A DNA stretch of 64,000 nucleotides from Pseudoips prasinana (GCA_951640165.1 OX621236.1:34526948-34590947), one strand, 5' to 3'; numbered from the stretch's first letter, positions 10,845 to 25,800 are shown. The notes: generated by a model not told the origin, from the letters alone. Made by a program: numbers and translations.

Positions 10845-13800
10845 CTGGTATTAACATAATAGCAGTCCATAAACACATATAAACATAGTAATCAGAAACA
10901 ACTCGACTCTTCGTGACTTTACAGCTCTGTTTGAGTTTCTCAGTCTCGCAAAAAGAAAAATAGTATTGTTTTTTGTTGAGACTTCTCCCTCCCACTTCCC
11001 CTTCATTAAAACTTCTGTAAGCCAGGATAAACATTGGCACAGAATGAAATGATACGGAGCGGCGAGGCTCAGACATGCCCCAAAACCAAACCATCCTGCC
11101 TGTAATAAAATATGTTCTTCCCTATGGATTGAATGATGAGTTATACCACATAAGCGGCTATCTATGTATAGATAACCACTTATGTGGTTTAATTCTTGAG
11201 CATTGTATTGTGCTTCGTAGGGCGTGTTAAGCTCTCGAGCAGCTCGTTAGAAATCGGCCGCTAAGTCTATATTAAATATGACGAGAGCTTTCCATACAAG
11301 AGGGAACGTATAGCTCTGTATTTTATAATATTGTATTTCATGAAAGTAACAAGAATTAATAATAAATAAATAACAAATATCTTGGGACAAATACCACACT
11401 GCCATCTGTACCCAAACTAGGTATACAGACTATTGATAAACAAAAATACATACATTTTTAAATATCTACATACAAAAGACAAATTACGCCCAGATTCAGA
11501 ACAAATAATATATACATTTATTTCTATGAAATTAATATAGATTTTACACAGGTCATTGGTTATTGCGAAGCGAAGCTAGAACGAAAGTAAAACCAGTTAT
11601 TTGAAAACGCAATTGGTTTTGAATGCGAGTTGATGACCGTCATATATAAAAATGAAAAAACTAATTATTACATTTTAAAAAGCTAGTATTTTTTGTGAAT
11701 ACATTAAGTTTATCACACAAAGATTTGTTCTGGATGGGAATCGAACCCACCACCCCTTGCCTAGCAGTCAGGTTCACTAACCACTAAACCATTGGGCCAG
11801 TTTCATTTAATTGACATGTGCACTAATGCACTTTTAATATTGTTAGGGTTCCTTAGTTAACTTTATTGTCGATTGTGTAAAACCAAGTGTCTGTCCACGG
11901 TTAGCTCTCGTGTATGTACTCGTAAAATAAAAAAAAATAAATAAAATACACTTTATTGTACACAAAAAATAAAAGATCATTTAACAATAAAACATTAATT
12001 ATAATGTACAAAGGCGGTCTTATCGCATAAAGCGATTTCATCCAGACAACCTTTGGATGGATAGGAATGAAATGTGTAAAAAATGCCGGGGATAGTGCAA
12101 CAAAGTGTGGTACATAGATAAGAAAAGAGATAATTGAAAAGGTATACTAAAAACTAAAAATATGTTAATGATTATATTATTATTACACATACATATACGA
12201 AAATAAAATACTATACTATAAACATAATACTATATTAAAATTACTATATTCATATAAAATAAATAAATAATTATTATGATAGAGACAGATAGTAATCTTT
12301 CACAAGTTTTTTGAAGCTAAGTAGTAGGTATGTATGTGCGCTTAGCTTAGAGACTCGTTGCCACTAGGAGGCTGTAATTTGGCATGGATATACATATAAG
12401 TCACGCCGACAAAGTGGTAAAATAATATCTTAAAAAAAACTATTTATTAGGGTAGTTCCTTCTTCCTGTTTTCCGTAAACATAAAATAGTGAAGATATTT
12501 TTATCGTTGGATACATCTTGAGAAATGCAATCAGCAATTATAATATTTCTAAAATATCAAGTAAGTAGCTCATAAAAAGTACTTTCAAGGAAAATGGTTT
12601 TCATCAGTAAACGTTAACAGTAAGTTACCATTGTCCTATGAGTCTGGTTTTAAACTTTATTAGCCACCACAACCGTTAAATGTTCATAATATGAAATAAC
12701 AAAAAGCCCTTCTCTTAGTCCGCCCGTCTTGTAATTGGTAACTGCACTTGTATATCACAATAACTCTAGACCCCCATTCCCCACACCAACGCCTAGTTTT
12801 ATTTTAATGATATTTTTTTATAAGTTCATATGCAGACAAATTATTTTATATTAAAGCGATCACCTTTTGTTTTTGAAATCGTCACATAAGAAAATATGGT
12901 TATGCTCCCTCCATGCGTTTATGTCTCTATTTATGTTTTTTTCTGTTGTAAACGCGTGTTTGCGTGATTTGCTGACAATTCGGTCAATGTATCCGAATTG
13001 ACACTTTTTGATTTAAATATTTTTCCATTGACAATTTGGACACCAACTATTAATACAAACATAGCACAGGTATTAGCGATTTGTATTCATCATACAGAAT
13101 AAAATTTAATTTATTATAATGATTCAGTTAATTATCCAGCTAATAAAGTTAAAGTCAACATTCTTCATCTTTATTATAATTCTGTGGTACTGTGAAAACA
13201 TGACACGGATTTTTCTATATTGCAATATGTCCTGAAGTTCTAAGCACACAATCTTGTGCCCATTTGTAACTCAAATTCTATGGTACTGTAAAACATTCAA
13301 CGGATGTTTCTATATTACAATATGTCCCGAAGTTCTAAGCACACAATCTTGTGCTCATTTGTAACTCAAATTCTGTGGTACTGTAAAAACATTCAACGGA
13401 TTTTTCTATATTGCAATATGTCCCGAAGTTCTAATCACACAATCTTGTGCCCATTTGTAACTCAAATTCTGTGGTACTGTAAAAACATTCAACGGATTTT
13501 TCTATATTGCAATATGTACCGAAGTTCTAATCACACAATCTTGTGCCCATTTGTAACTCAAATTCTGTGGTACTGTAAAAACATTCAACGGATTTTTCTA
13601 TATTGCAATATGTCCCGAAAATCTAAGCACACAATCTTGTACCCATTTGTAACTCAACAAAAGCCCAAATGACTTAGCTACAAAATCCTTTTTAATATCT
13701 TCGAAAGTAACTTTGTTGTTGTTTGAAAGCTTAAATTAATTAACCAAATAACCCCGATGGAAATGTTCTGTAATAATTTTACCTGTTTTTTGTCAGATAT

Positions 13801-16800
13801 TTTTTACTAGCTGTAACCCGCGGTTTTACCCGCGTTAAACTTTATAAATTATAGCCTATGTGTTAATCCAGGGTGACAGCTAACTCTATGCCAAATTTTA
13901 TTAAAATCGCTCCAGCCGTTTAGACGTGAAGAAGTAACAAACATACACACTTACACAGTCACATACTCACAAACTTTCGCCTTAATTATATTAGTGTGAT
14001 AAGTGAGATAATAGGAATGTATAAATCAATTAATGGCTAACACCGCCAGCGTTTATAAAAATGCTTTGGTAATTCTAACCGCATGTGGTCATTATGTTTA
14101 ACCGCATGTCTATAATTAGTCCTGTGGCGTATTCCAAAAGCTGTTCCTCATGATTATGGTAGTTACATTTTTAACCGATTAATGAATATATTGGACACAA
14201 AATTGTAAAGAGTGTAAGCAATTATCGTTGTTATTAAACAGAAATAGTAAATAACGACAATAATAAAAAGTAGCTGTGCCCTACGGACGGACAGACAGAC
14301 AGACACGATGAATCCATAAGGGTTCCGTTTTTTGCCATTTGGCTACGAAACCCTAAAAAGGGAAAAAGTACGAAAAACTATAACAGGTTTGGTTAAAAAT
14401 TCTAAATCGATACCGGTCTTAACTAGGTTGCTCGGCAACTCGCTTCTCGTGTTATATAATCTAATTTAATTGTTTTCTTAAGAACTAATAATACATGAAA
14501 TAGTAACACACAATACATTTTAATTTTTTTAGGACAGGTTCTGTAAGTAAACTTCAGTCGCCTCATATCTATGTTTTCTTCATTTTATGAAATTATGAAG
14601 AAAATATAAATGGTATCAATTTAATTATTACAGAAACCACAGTTACAATTTGATATAACTGTATAAGTAAAAAATAATAATTAATTAAACCTACAAAGTA
14701 TAAAATAAACTAACGCTATACAGCGTCAAAAAATTCTCCTCATCACATACAGTTGTCGGGGAACCCAGAAGGCTGGCAGCATTGCCACGTTGTATGGCAA
14801 TACCGATTCTGGCAAAACTAAAGGCCAGCCTTCTGGTCATCTAGATAGTGCAAAAATAAATAAAAAACCAGCCAACTGCGAGTCGGACTCGCGCACGTAG
14901 GGCTCCGTACCATTATCTATAAAAACGAGCAAAAAATTCACGTTTGTTGTATGGGAGCCTATTGTTTTTCAGTAATTGTTGTTATAGCGCCAACAGAAAT
15001 ACATCATCTGTGAAAATTGCCACTGTCTAACTATCACGGTTCATGAGATACAGCCTGGTGACAGACAGACGGCGAAGTCTTTGTAATAGGGTCCCGTTTT
15101 ACCCTTTGTGTACGGAACCCTAAAAAGGAGCAAATTAATTAAACAAATAAATAGGTTTCCAATGTCCCATTCACATATTCTTCCAGCTGCCTTCGCTTGT
15201 TTTCCAGTCTATGGAAAACAAGCGAAGTGCATATTACTTGCCAGGCCTTTTTAACATATTCCTGTGGCAAGCATTATTTAAATTTTCTATTACTGTCTGT
15301 TCAGTGTGGCCAGAATTAAATATTATGAAGGAAGGATTCTGAATCATAAGTCATCATTAATAAGGCAAACGACGATATAGAAGAGATGCTTTGTACTAAG
15401 TTGGAATATTACAAGACAATGAAATGGTCTGAATGACTACGCTTTATTCAGTCTAGCAAGAGGGTATCAGACCAGACTAAAAGCCCTTAAGAAGAAATGT
15501 TTGGCTGCTAACCTAAAACCGGATTAAATAGTGAATGTATTCCGCAATTTTCGAAAGAAGGTTATTAATGATATGTGTATTTCTTTTATATTTGTTAGGT
15601 GATTTCTCCGTTTTAGGAGAACCGATATTTTTTTAATTTCAAAGGAAATACTATTTATATTATACTAGTAGTGCCCGCGGACTTCGTTCTGCGTTATAAA
15701 TATTTTTGTCCCGCGTAATACTTTAGGTTAAAACTTCGGGATAAATAAAAATTATGATGAGTAATCATAGCCTTTGACACTCCACAATAACGTAGCTTTC
15801 TATTGGTGAAACAATTTTAAAAATCGCTTCAGTACATCCAGAGATTAGCCCTTACAACGTCACAAACTCACAAACGTTACCTCGTTATAATATTAGTATA
15901 CAAATGCGAAAATTTGTGAGTATGGATGTTTGTTACTATTTTATGCAAAAACTGCGGCACGGATTTTGGCGAATCTTTGTTGTATTATAGTTTAGATTAT
16001 ATTATACAGAATTATATAGATTATATAGTGTCACGTTTGGACTTCGAACCCTAGTAAAGGTTTTTGGTGGCTTTTATAACATTGATAGAATGTTATAGTA
16101 AATACGAGAATTATAATAGAAGATTACCAGAATAAGAATAGTTTCTTAACTAATCCCCTGACCCACCGCTTGCTTCCACTAGCTTATATATCCGAATAAC
16201 ACATAGGCTACAATTTATAATGTTCTACGCGGGTGAAACCAAGGGGTACAGCTACTGATTTATCTATGCCATATAAAGTTCGTTCAAAGACCTGCCATAA
16301 ATAAAAGTTGAAGTCGGTTATGTTTTTTTTTAACAGTTAATATAATACTAGTATTAGTTGTTAATTCTTATGTTTCTGGGTGTGATTCATGTACAATATG
16401 TAGGTATGTATTTGGAAATATATAAGTTTGTATATCAGTTGTCTGCTTTCATTACTGCCCTGCTTAGTTTGGTCACATGGCATTGTGTTATTTTTTCCAA
16501 TATATTTTTTTGTTTATTATAATAATTCTCTCTCACAATTTAGTGTCTCTACTTTAAATAATTATAACCTCCATGACACCTCCTTAAGCCTGAAAAGGGT
16601 GAAATGTTTTTTGCAGACAACAAAAGGTATATATATATTTATTTAAATAACAACACTGTATGTTTTTATATACTCTATTCTATATTTATTTATGAGCTTC
16701 ATAATGGCAGGGTGTGGAGTGACCCCAACAGCGTCTTAAGCATGGTTGCCAGTCGATTAAACTGTAAATACGTAAGTTACTGTTGTGCGGTCTCCCATGG

Positions 16801-19800
16801 GATGGCACAATAGTGACACAACCTTTATTTATGTGTTACTTGTTTTTTTAATGTCTGTCGTAACGAATATAGTCGTAAGTTTTTACTTACAATCTTGTTG
16901 AGCCTTGGTTACTCGAATAAAGAAAACATATATTCTATTCTATAGTAAAGTTGTAAGCCCAGAACAGAACAGTACGCTTCTTAGGGTTTAGAGCCTTGTA
17001 GTCTCCTGGACTACAAGGCTCTACCCCTAAGAAGCGTACTGGATTATGTGCAGACTTCATTCAGGGCTCTAGGGATAGAATAAAAACCAGTGGGAGATAC
17101 TACAAAAGATCCTGAAGGGCGAAGTGCTGTACGCAAGTACACCCCAACAAAGATAAGAAGAAGAAAATTGTTACTATATGTAGGCAACTTACCTATGTAT
17201 GCTCTGACATCGTAAGAAGTGCCAATTGGGGCTCCGTGGTACTGCTTTGCTGGCACTAGTTGAACGCTTGGGGGCGCTAGAGGCGTCAACTCGAGGTGGA
17301 AAGGATATGCGTTGGCGCCCAGGCGTTTTATTAATGCATCCTGTGACAAAATATAGTATATTTAGTGTATATTTTTTTAATTACATGAAACACAATACAT
17401 TTCAGAAAGTTTATGTAACTATAGTGCAACTTAAACCTCTATCATCTGCTGCATGCTGTTGGATGAGGGCAGCGCAAGACCGGCAGTTGCGGAGATCTTT
17501 GGGGAGGCCTTTGACCAGCAGTGGACGTCTTTCAGCTGATATGATGATGAATTTAAATTTATCATAAGCCCAGAAGAAGTAGAAGTAGCGCACGCAACTC
17601 CCGTGATTCGCTCCATTCAACCGCAAGGTTGGTGGGAGCATGGGAGGTGGTGGCAAAACGTGTTCATATTGTTGCGAAAGGAGGTAGGTCATTCATGAAT
17701 TAGCCGTGGAATCGAATCGCTGAACACACATATGCGTACATAGACTGACACCTGTTTCCTGGAGGGGTAGGCAGATACAACGGATTTTCATTTATCAATA
17801 TCTAGCGCACCTCTTTTGCGAACATCTCCGATTGGGTCAAAGAATGCTCTACGAGGTCTTCCAAAGACTGTAAAATAATCCTAGCCTACTAATATTATAA
17901 ATACGAAAGTTTGTGAATATGCATTTATGGATGTTTATTGCTCTTTCACGTAAAAACTACCGCACGGATTTTGATGAAACTATGTAGTAATATAGCTTAT
18001 AATATCTGAATAAACTCATAGGCCTTAATTTATAAACTGTATCGTGGATAAAACCGCGGCGCAGAGCTAATTAATATTATAAATGCGAAAGTTTATGACT
18101 ATGGATATTAGTTACTATTTCACGCAAAAACTACGAAACGAAATTTGATGAACCTTAGTAGTTATATAGCTTATATATCTGGATAACTCATAAGCTATAA
18201 TTTATAAACTTTATCGCAAGAAAAACCGGGGCACAGTGAGTTAATATTAAAAATGCGCAACTTTGTGAGTATGGATGTATGGATGTTTATTAATCTTTCA
18301 CGCAAATACTGCTGAAAGGATTTTGATGAAACTTTGTAGTAATATAGCTTGTGTATTATATATCCAAATAACACATAGGCTATTATTTATAAAATTTAAG
18401 GCAGGTGAAACCGCGCGGCACAGCAGTCTAGTATAAAACACGTAGCATAACCGAGTTCTGAGAACAGTCTTAGATGTCCAACATCAGATTAGTGTAATCA
18501 ATCATTTGGTTTACATTAGCCAAACAATGTGCCAAACCTCAATCAACATAATTGTAATAACCAATCACGGGACTTCATGTGAATATACTCTTATATCCTT
18601 GACGTCCATTATCTAAGCGTAGATAAATAAACAATAGTTCAGGATAAAAAATATACATCTACTACTAAATAACTTGTGAAATGTAATTTCTAATATGTTG
18701 GTTACCTGTGCAAAAACTTAACTTCTTAAACAAATATGTGAGTTAAAAATTGCCGTTGATTAGTATTATAATATCCTGGGACATTATTTACACACGGCAG
18801 TCTGATTCCAAACTAAGCAGAGCTTGTACTATGGAAACCAGATAACTGATATATTACATATACCACTTTTCTTTTACATATACATACATATATATAGATA
18901 ACTAGCGGCCCGGTACGTCCTTCGCTACGTATAAGGCATTGTAAAAAAAAAATGATTATTAAGTTCATTTATTCAAACAAAAAAATATTTTAAATTACTA
19001 AAAGATGTTGATTATTGTTGATGTTACACTTTTTCAAGACTTTTTTAACGGTTTCTCTACTTACAAACCTTCCCAGACTTCAGCGAATAATTCAAGACCA
19101 AAATTAGCCAAATCGGTAAAGGCATTGTTGAGTTATAACATTACAACGAAAAGTGGCATTGATTTTTATATATATAGATTACACCAGAACAAACAGACAT
19201 GTTCATGCACACAAATATATCCTGGGTGGGAATCAAAACCACGACCTGCGGCTTGAAAAGCAAGCATTTACTAACCATGTCAACTGGCCCGTCAAAATAG
19301 TAGTATGATAGTATATAAACTTTTTTTTAATTTTAACATTTTTAAAATCATCATAGCAGCTGAAGGACTTCTACTATTGGACAAAGGCCTGCCCCAAAAG
19401 ATTTCCACAATGGATTAGTATCCATTATTTAGAAGGATATACCGGGTGGGTATGTCGGACTCGCACCGACTAAACCTAACCTGCCGTTGTCGATTTCCTC
19501 TGGCGCCTGATGGGGGAGCTCCGGGAAGAGGGAATGCTGCTCCGGTGCCCCCCTTTTCTGCACTGTTCCAGGAGATCGGGACACATACTCTGGGAGGGCT
19601 CTGGATTTGCCTCCCGTATTGCTGGCTTATGCTAGTCCGGCACAGCGACTGCGCCACAAACAGATCGCTGTCTTCCCGGAAGGAGGGATATACCATAATC
19701 TAAGGCTTGGCAGACAGGTTGGTGGTCACAGTTTGATGGCCATAGTAGACAGAGAGACGCCGCTTCCCATTCTCGGGTAGATATGCGCTCGGGATGACTT

Positions 19801-22800
19801 CTACGCCTCGCGCGGGATAATATGGGGTGGCGATGTTTTATCCAGTCCGCTACATAGTAAAACCTCATCATTCACACATAACATATTTAAAATAAGTTGT
19901 TTAAAATTAAGTGGAATCCAATCCAACAACCGACTACAGGGTATCCGACCGCATGGTGCACGGATTACAATTTTAAATAAACATTATTATAAAAAAAAAA
20001 TCTAATTATTCTTTAGACCTTCATAGGCTATTTTAAATTTTATATGAAAACGTCGAACAAACCTACGTTTTAATTATTATTTTGAAAGACAACCCCCGTA
20101 TTAGGGAATTTAATCGTTGTGTCGCGGGGAACTTTACCAACATATAATAGACGGACAAAAATTACATCCAGACTTAGAACAACTATTTATGGGTCACACA
20201 ATTAGTTGTCCGGCGTGTGACTAGAACCCGCGACACGAAGCGGCGAGGCGATTGTCTACGCCGCTGCGCCACACGTGCAGTACTACCACGTCGATCTACA
20301 ATTAAATAAGAAACAGGTACTTATATTGATATCGCGTAGTAGTAAAAACTGTCAATTCATTTCAATCTCAATTCGATATGTGGAGTATACAATTATCAAT
20401 AGGCAATGAATATATGAAATTTAATTGGCGTTCAGGCATTTATTAAATTTGATTTTATATATTTCACCCGTATTTGCAAGCACTAATATTTGTAAACAAA
20501 ATAGCTATGCCTAAAATATAATTTAAAAATAATTATGCTTCTATGACAAACAATGGAAATTGAATGTTACTACTTCGGCAGTTTTATGATATAATAACCC
20601 TACACGTTATGTCTGGGCGGTGGTAATCTGTAGCAACCATAAAGTTGTTGTCTCTCTCTCTGAGCGGGTCACTAGCAGCTAAACAGAACCTAACTTTCTT
20701 GTGGTAATAGCTCAAAAACATGACCAATTAAAGAACTGAATTGCCACTTCAATTCTTCAGGTATACTTTAAATACCTACCCACCGTTTGAAAAAGTCCTT
20801 AGCTAAAGAAGCATAGTCTAATAACGAAAATATATCTATACTCGTAGATATGTACAGACATGTACAGTACACATATGTACAGACGCCAGCACATCAAGCT
20901 ACCCCAATCTGTCAAATTTCCCCAATTGAAAGTGAACCTTACGCTTATGTTATAACGTTTATAATTGATAAAAGAAATTTGACAGATTGAGGTAGCTGGA
21001 TGTGTTGGCGTCTGTACATATACACATAGACTCACGCCTCTTTTCCAGAGGGGTAGGCAGAGACATTCCATTGGTCTTTGGATCTTTGCACACCTCTTTT
21101 GTCTCGTTTACTGTCATAATATTCTTCATGTTCTTAATGTTCGCCGGTTTAGAGTACTTCTGACCTGGCCTTTCTATGATATATGTCTATTTATGAATAT
21201 ATATTTTTTTGTTATGAAAAAGCATATTATTATTTAATTTCCAACTAAATTAAAATCCACCAGGTCTGTATTAAATGTGTTATATGAAAAGGTTGAATAT
21301 TTTCTACAATAAATTTAAGTAGGTATAGTACCTACTAAGCATCTAATAAGTGCTGTATAATTTTACTGAATATTTTCTACAAATACTTCAAATATAAATT
21401 TAATATGCGGAGCCAACATCATGATGAATATTAATCGGTACTCAAGCGTTTCTTATATCTTTAGCTTTATATTTGCCTAAAACCAATACCGAATATTAAG
21501 TTTCTTTGGATTTCTTTCTTAAACTATGTTTACGTATTGCATTGTGAGCTTGACAAGTACAAATGTATGTTAATACCCAAGTGCTGAATAAATGTCATTA
21601 TTACAAACAAGTGGATCTAATGCTCTTGCGTCCGCAGGTTTAAGCTTCAATAACCTGACCTCTATGTAGCGGTAAACAGTAGCTACATTTAAGTGAGGTA
21701 AAGCATAGTGTTTTTGCCATTTTTTCGATTGGGGAAATACCCTAAAAACTATAGACTTAGACTTAACTTAGATCAGTCCAGTTTATTTCTAAATATGGGT
21801 ACGTATATGGGCCAAATTATCGAATGTCAATTGATTGACCAGTATAAATCGAATATCTATATACTTGAATGTAAACTAGGACTACCTTAAAAATAAGAGT
21901 ACTGATGGAGAAGAGGTTTGATGCGTGTGATTAATTTATAAACTCGTCTAGGGAGATGGCGGATGTGCAAATTTACTTAACAGATTAAAATAATATTTTT
22001 CATAATAATATACTTAAATAATTATCATAAAGTAAGAACGTAATGAGGAAAACATAATTTTAATTAAGTAATTTGTAACAATATTTTAATGAAAAGGAAA
22101 ATGGGAAATAATGAGTACCTACTTTGCAATTATTTTCCATCAAGGTAATTGTGTTCTCCTATGGTACTAGAGTAGGTATATAGTGATGATATTTATGTAA
22201 GCGCACAAATAAAATTCGTAATCAATTAATAATAATAAATTTATATTTAAAGAAATATGATGACTGAAACTGAGTGAAGAAATCTCCCTTGATGTGATCA
22301 GATTTATGTTTTTATAATTTATTGGGCTTCAATAACGATCGACGATCAGATCTAGAAAATCTAAAGTTAGGAGAATATTTAAAGCTTTATATTGATAGAA
22401 AATATTGTAAGTCGTATTTTAGGTACGTGTGGAAATAACGTTAATATACATACAAACAACTAACTATTGATAATACTAATAGAGATAGACACTAGTTACT
22501 CCGTCCTATCCACCACTGCAACTCCTGTAAGTTAGGATCAACAGTGGCATGAAATGAAATGACACAGAACCGTGAGGCTCAGGCATGTCCCAGAGATTTC
22601 TTTAATTGGCTTGGATACCTCAACGAATTAAATCAGAAAGAGACAGGGAGTTGAAAAAATAGTTCCTTTTCCCTCCAGAGTAAATCGGGAGACAGAACAA
22701 TAAAACGAGACTAGAGCCTCATAAAACGAGGGAATTGCAACTAGGGAAGCAATAGAAACAAACAACAGTTTCACACAGATTAAACTATGTGAAACTACTT

Positions 22801-25800
22801 GTTGTTATTTCGTGACCATATCTGGGGCCCTGAACAACCATAAACAATTTACTTAAACTTAGACCCAAGTATCTTAAGTAAATCTTGTTAATTCAGGCTT
22901 GTTCACAAAGACAAGGTATAGGACTATATGGCCGAAACATAAGTTTAATTTGAATACTTTGATCATAAAGATCAAGTGAAGGACATCAATTTGCAAAGTT
23001 TTGACTTTAACTAGTTTGCCATCAGTATGTCTTGAAAGAGCATCCTATTAGCACGGATATGGGATCTGAAACACCGTATATTGACATGCTGTCTATAGAC
23101 ATAATAGTATGCCAAAAGATTTATAAGTAATAGAAAAAGGTTTTCTTTTCGTTTATTTTTACATTACCTAGTCGGGGAACAAGTATACGATCTACATGAA
23201 GGTAAGCGGATATCATACCCTATGTCATTTTCCATTCACATGTGGCAGCACTAGCATTGCCAACCTCTTCCCCAAAAATGCTCTGGCTACCTTACACGTA
23301 GGAGTGTATTCTGTAAGGTTGAGCTCTACATAGAGCAACAAAACGCTATGTTAAACTTTACTTAAATGTTACTATTGGTTAGCACTACTCTTAGGTTGCA
23401 TGTAAGGTTACTACTCCAGGGAATTAGCTAGCTCTATAATTCAACAAAACTTTTAAGGTACACATTTTTCATGAACACTGTGTAATCATAAATTTAATCG
23501 TTCAGCCAGTCCGGGATACCCTAGTTATGAAGAGATTTACGATTTAAATGGCGAAAAATGCAAATTAAAAATAAATTCGATACAATTTTTTAAATTAAAG
23601 TTTTGAATTAATTTTTAATGAAGATTGAATATTCAAGTTCGTAACATGAGGTTTTGCCTGTTGTGTTATAAGTTTATACTCGAATAAAACATTCTTAATT
23701 CAATATGTTTGCTACCAAAATTAAAAACAAATCATTGTCACGTTTAATTTTCGAAACCTAGTACCAGTAAGGGTGTTTGATTCATTTTTGTAACATAAAG
23801 TTCTAGTTAATACTAGAACAAGGAAAAAGGATAGCTGATGAAGGAAATATAAAACTCTTAATGCATAAATAGTTTTGAGTCTCAAACATGTACACTACTG
23901 CCCAAATTATCTTATCCTATACTAGCTGTGCCCTGCGGTTTTACCCGCGTTAAACTTTATAAATTATCACAGTTCCTCCCCCGAAGGTGATGGGGTGATA
24001 ATATGTAGCCTATATGTTGACCCGACCTCTTAGTAATATTCAAATTTGAAGTAAATCCATGCAGTACTTTTTGAGTTTAGCCCGGACATACATACAGACA
24101 AACAGACAAAAATTCTAAAAAAAAACTTATGTGTACTTATGTACACGCGTTAGAAGTTATACTTCTTAATATACAACTTGAACATAGTTATCAATTTTCA
24201 TACCACCTAGAACTAACGTCATGCTGTTATTTTTACGATGCGCGCGCACGATGCGCGTGCATCGTAAAAATTCACTCTCATACCACCTAGAACTAACTTC
24301 ATGCTGTTAAATTTTTTGGTGTCGGTGTGCGCGCGCATCGTAAAAATTCACTCTCATCATTTTTCTCCATCGCGCCAAAAGAAGTATAACTTCAATAAAA
24401 ACTATATTTTTGGCTTCGACATCGATTGTAGATCACGCCCCAAGTATCCTTTAAAAAAAATATTCAATGTACAGTTTTGACTTTCCTACGATTTTATTAT
24501 ATGTATAGATTCTATTGTAAGCCACGCAGAACGCTATCTTCAGAGGTGGCCGTAGAAGGACGTCCTTGTGTTCGTACATTATCGGTGAGATTGCTTTGAC
24601 AACCATTAAACTCATTGAACCGGGTTTAGATAGTGGCACGAGATGGGGCTTTGTCATCAAATTCCAATCGAGAACTTTGTTGTTGATTAGCACCGTAACG
24701 AAATAAATGAAATTGCGAACATATTCTCTCATCCAATTCATTTTGACACACGTCACGTACTTTTCAATTACTGCTAATTTGTAGAAACAAATGACGAAGT
24801 AATTTAATATATACACTTCCCAACGACGCGTATATACGAATTATAAATAATTTTTTGCTGGTTGTTCAATGCATGTATATAATTCATCTTTTTTATTTCA
24901 TAGGTATATGAAATAAACATATAGTGTCTCTTTTATATAAAACAGACACTAAATGTGCCATATTTATTTTTGTTTTAAACTTGTATATTGTAATTTGCAT
25001 GCATTCTATTCCAGAAGACAACACCAGAGGAAACGCGGGTGCATTGCCGGCTTTTAAGAGTCAGCAAACAAGTGTTGTTGACCCTTCCTCCCCACCCCGA
25101 TAAGCTCTGGCGACCTTACTCACATGCAGAAACAACATTAAAATCATTAATGTTATTATTAAGGAATGTCTTCTGTAAGGTGGACGTACTTCCCCAGGCG
25201 GGCTGCTCTTTGAGCGAATGAACGCTGTGCCCTACATCTCTTAACATATTATTATTATTATAATGTTAAAGTTGATGTTCTTTACCTGTAATGGCGAGTT
25301 CGGTTCTCGATCGTGGTTGCAGTGGAGCGGCCATATTTGTGCGAGGCTCATGATCGCCTCGTTACAAAACTTAAGACCCATCACTTCTTCATCTTCTCTC
25401 CCATATCTGTTGGAGAATAATACGATGAGACATCATTATTATAATATCTCGAGAGGATGGAATAAGAAATACACTTTATTTTTCTGACATATTTTAAAGT
25501 GAATTGTATAAATTTAAGTGCGGGTGGGTATCGAATCCACGACCACGGGATATCCAGCCCCGTGTGCGTTAACCGCTCCGCCACTGCACCGTGGTTCTAA
25601 GACTCGAATTTATACAATCCTTTCGATATTTCTTCACGCATTTAACACACTTTATTGCAATAGAACGAAGAGGAACAAATTATGTGGTAAATTAATTAAT
25701 AAAATACATTTTATTGATCACACAGGTGAAACACATTTTACATTGAAATGTTTTTTCATATAATTCTTGGGACCAAAAATTCTCTTTGGCTGAATAGGGA

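Noticed and set aside
10845..11094. N-terminal part of the 136-codon minus-strand open frame over arrestin exon 5
   Set aside because: A consensus acceptor at 10845 and the phase match with exon 4 place this part in the intron, and 10990-11095 is a repeat also found at 22.5 kb.
13304..13672. 122-codon repetitive open frame
   Set aside because: Product of a 96-bp tandem repeat whose length is a multiple of three; no other gene signal.
14765..14836. A 72-74 bp hairpin motif (CCAGAAGGCTGGC and its inverse) present at 14.77, 56.74 and 60.67 kb, first taken for a structured RNA family
   Set aside because: All three copies are explained by one LINE coding block (QRGNAASLLG). The 60.6-kb copy has a clean frame to a stop, so the hairpin is a by-product of that coding sequence.
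17879..18431. CRISPR-like regularly spaced repeats
   Set aside because: The regularity comes from three tandem Helitrons of 170-190 bp; there are no short direct repeats with unique spacers and the organism is an animal.
24451..24816. 121-codon minus-strand open frame (LNYFVICFYKLAVIEKY) as an arrestin exon
   Set aside because: It overlaps the 5' end of a Helitron, has no arrestin motif, and the splice-consistent exon chain needs nothing between exons 3 and 4 there.
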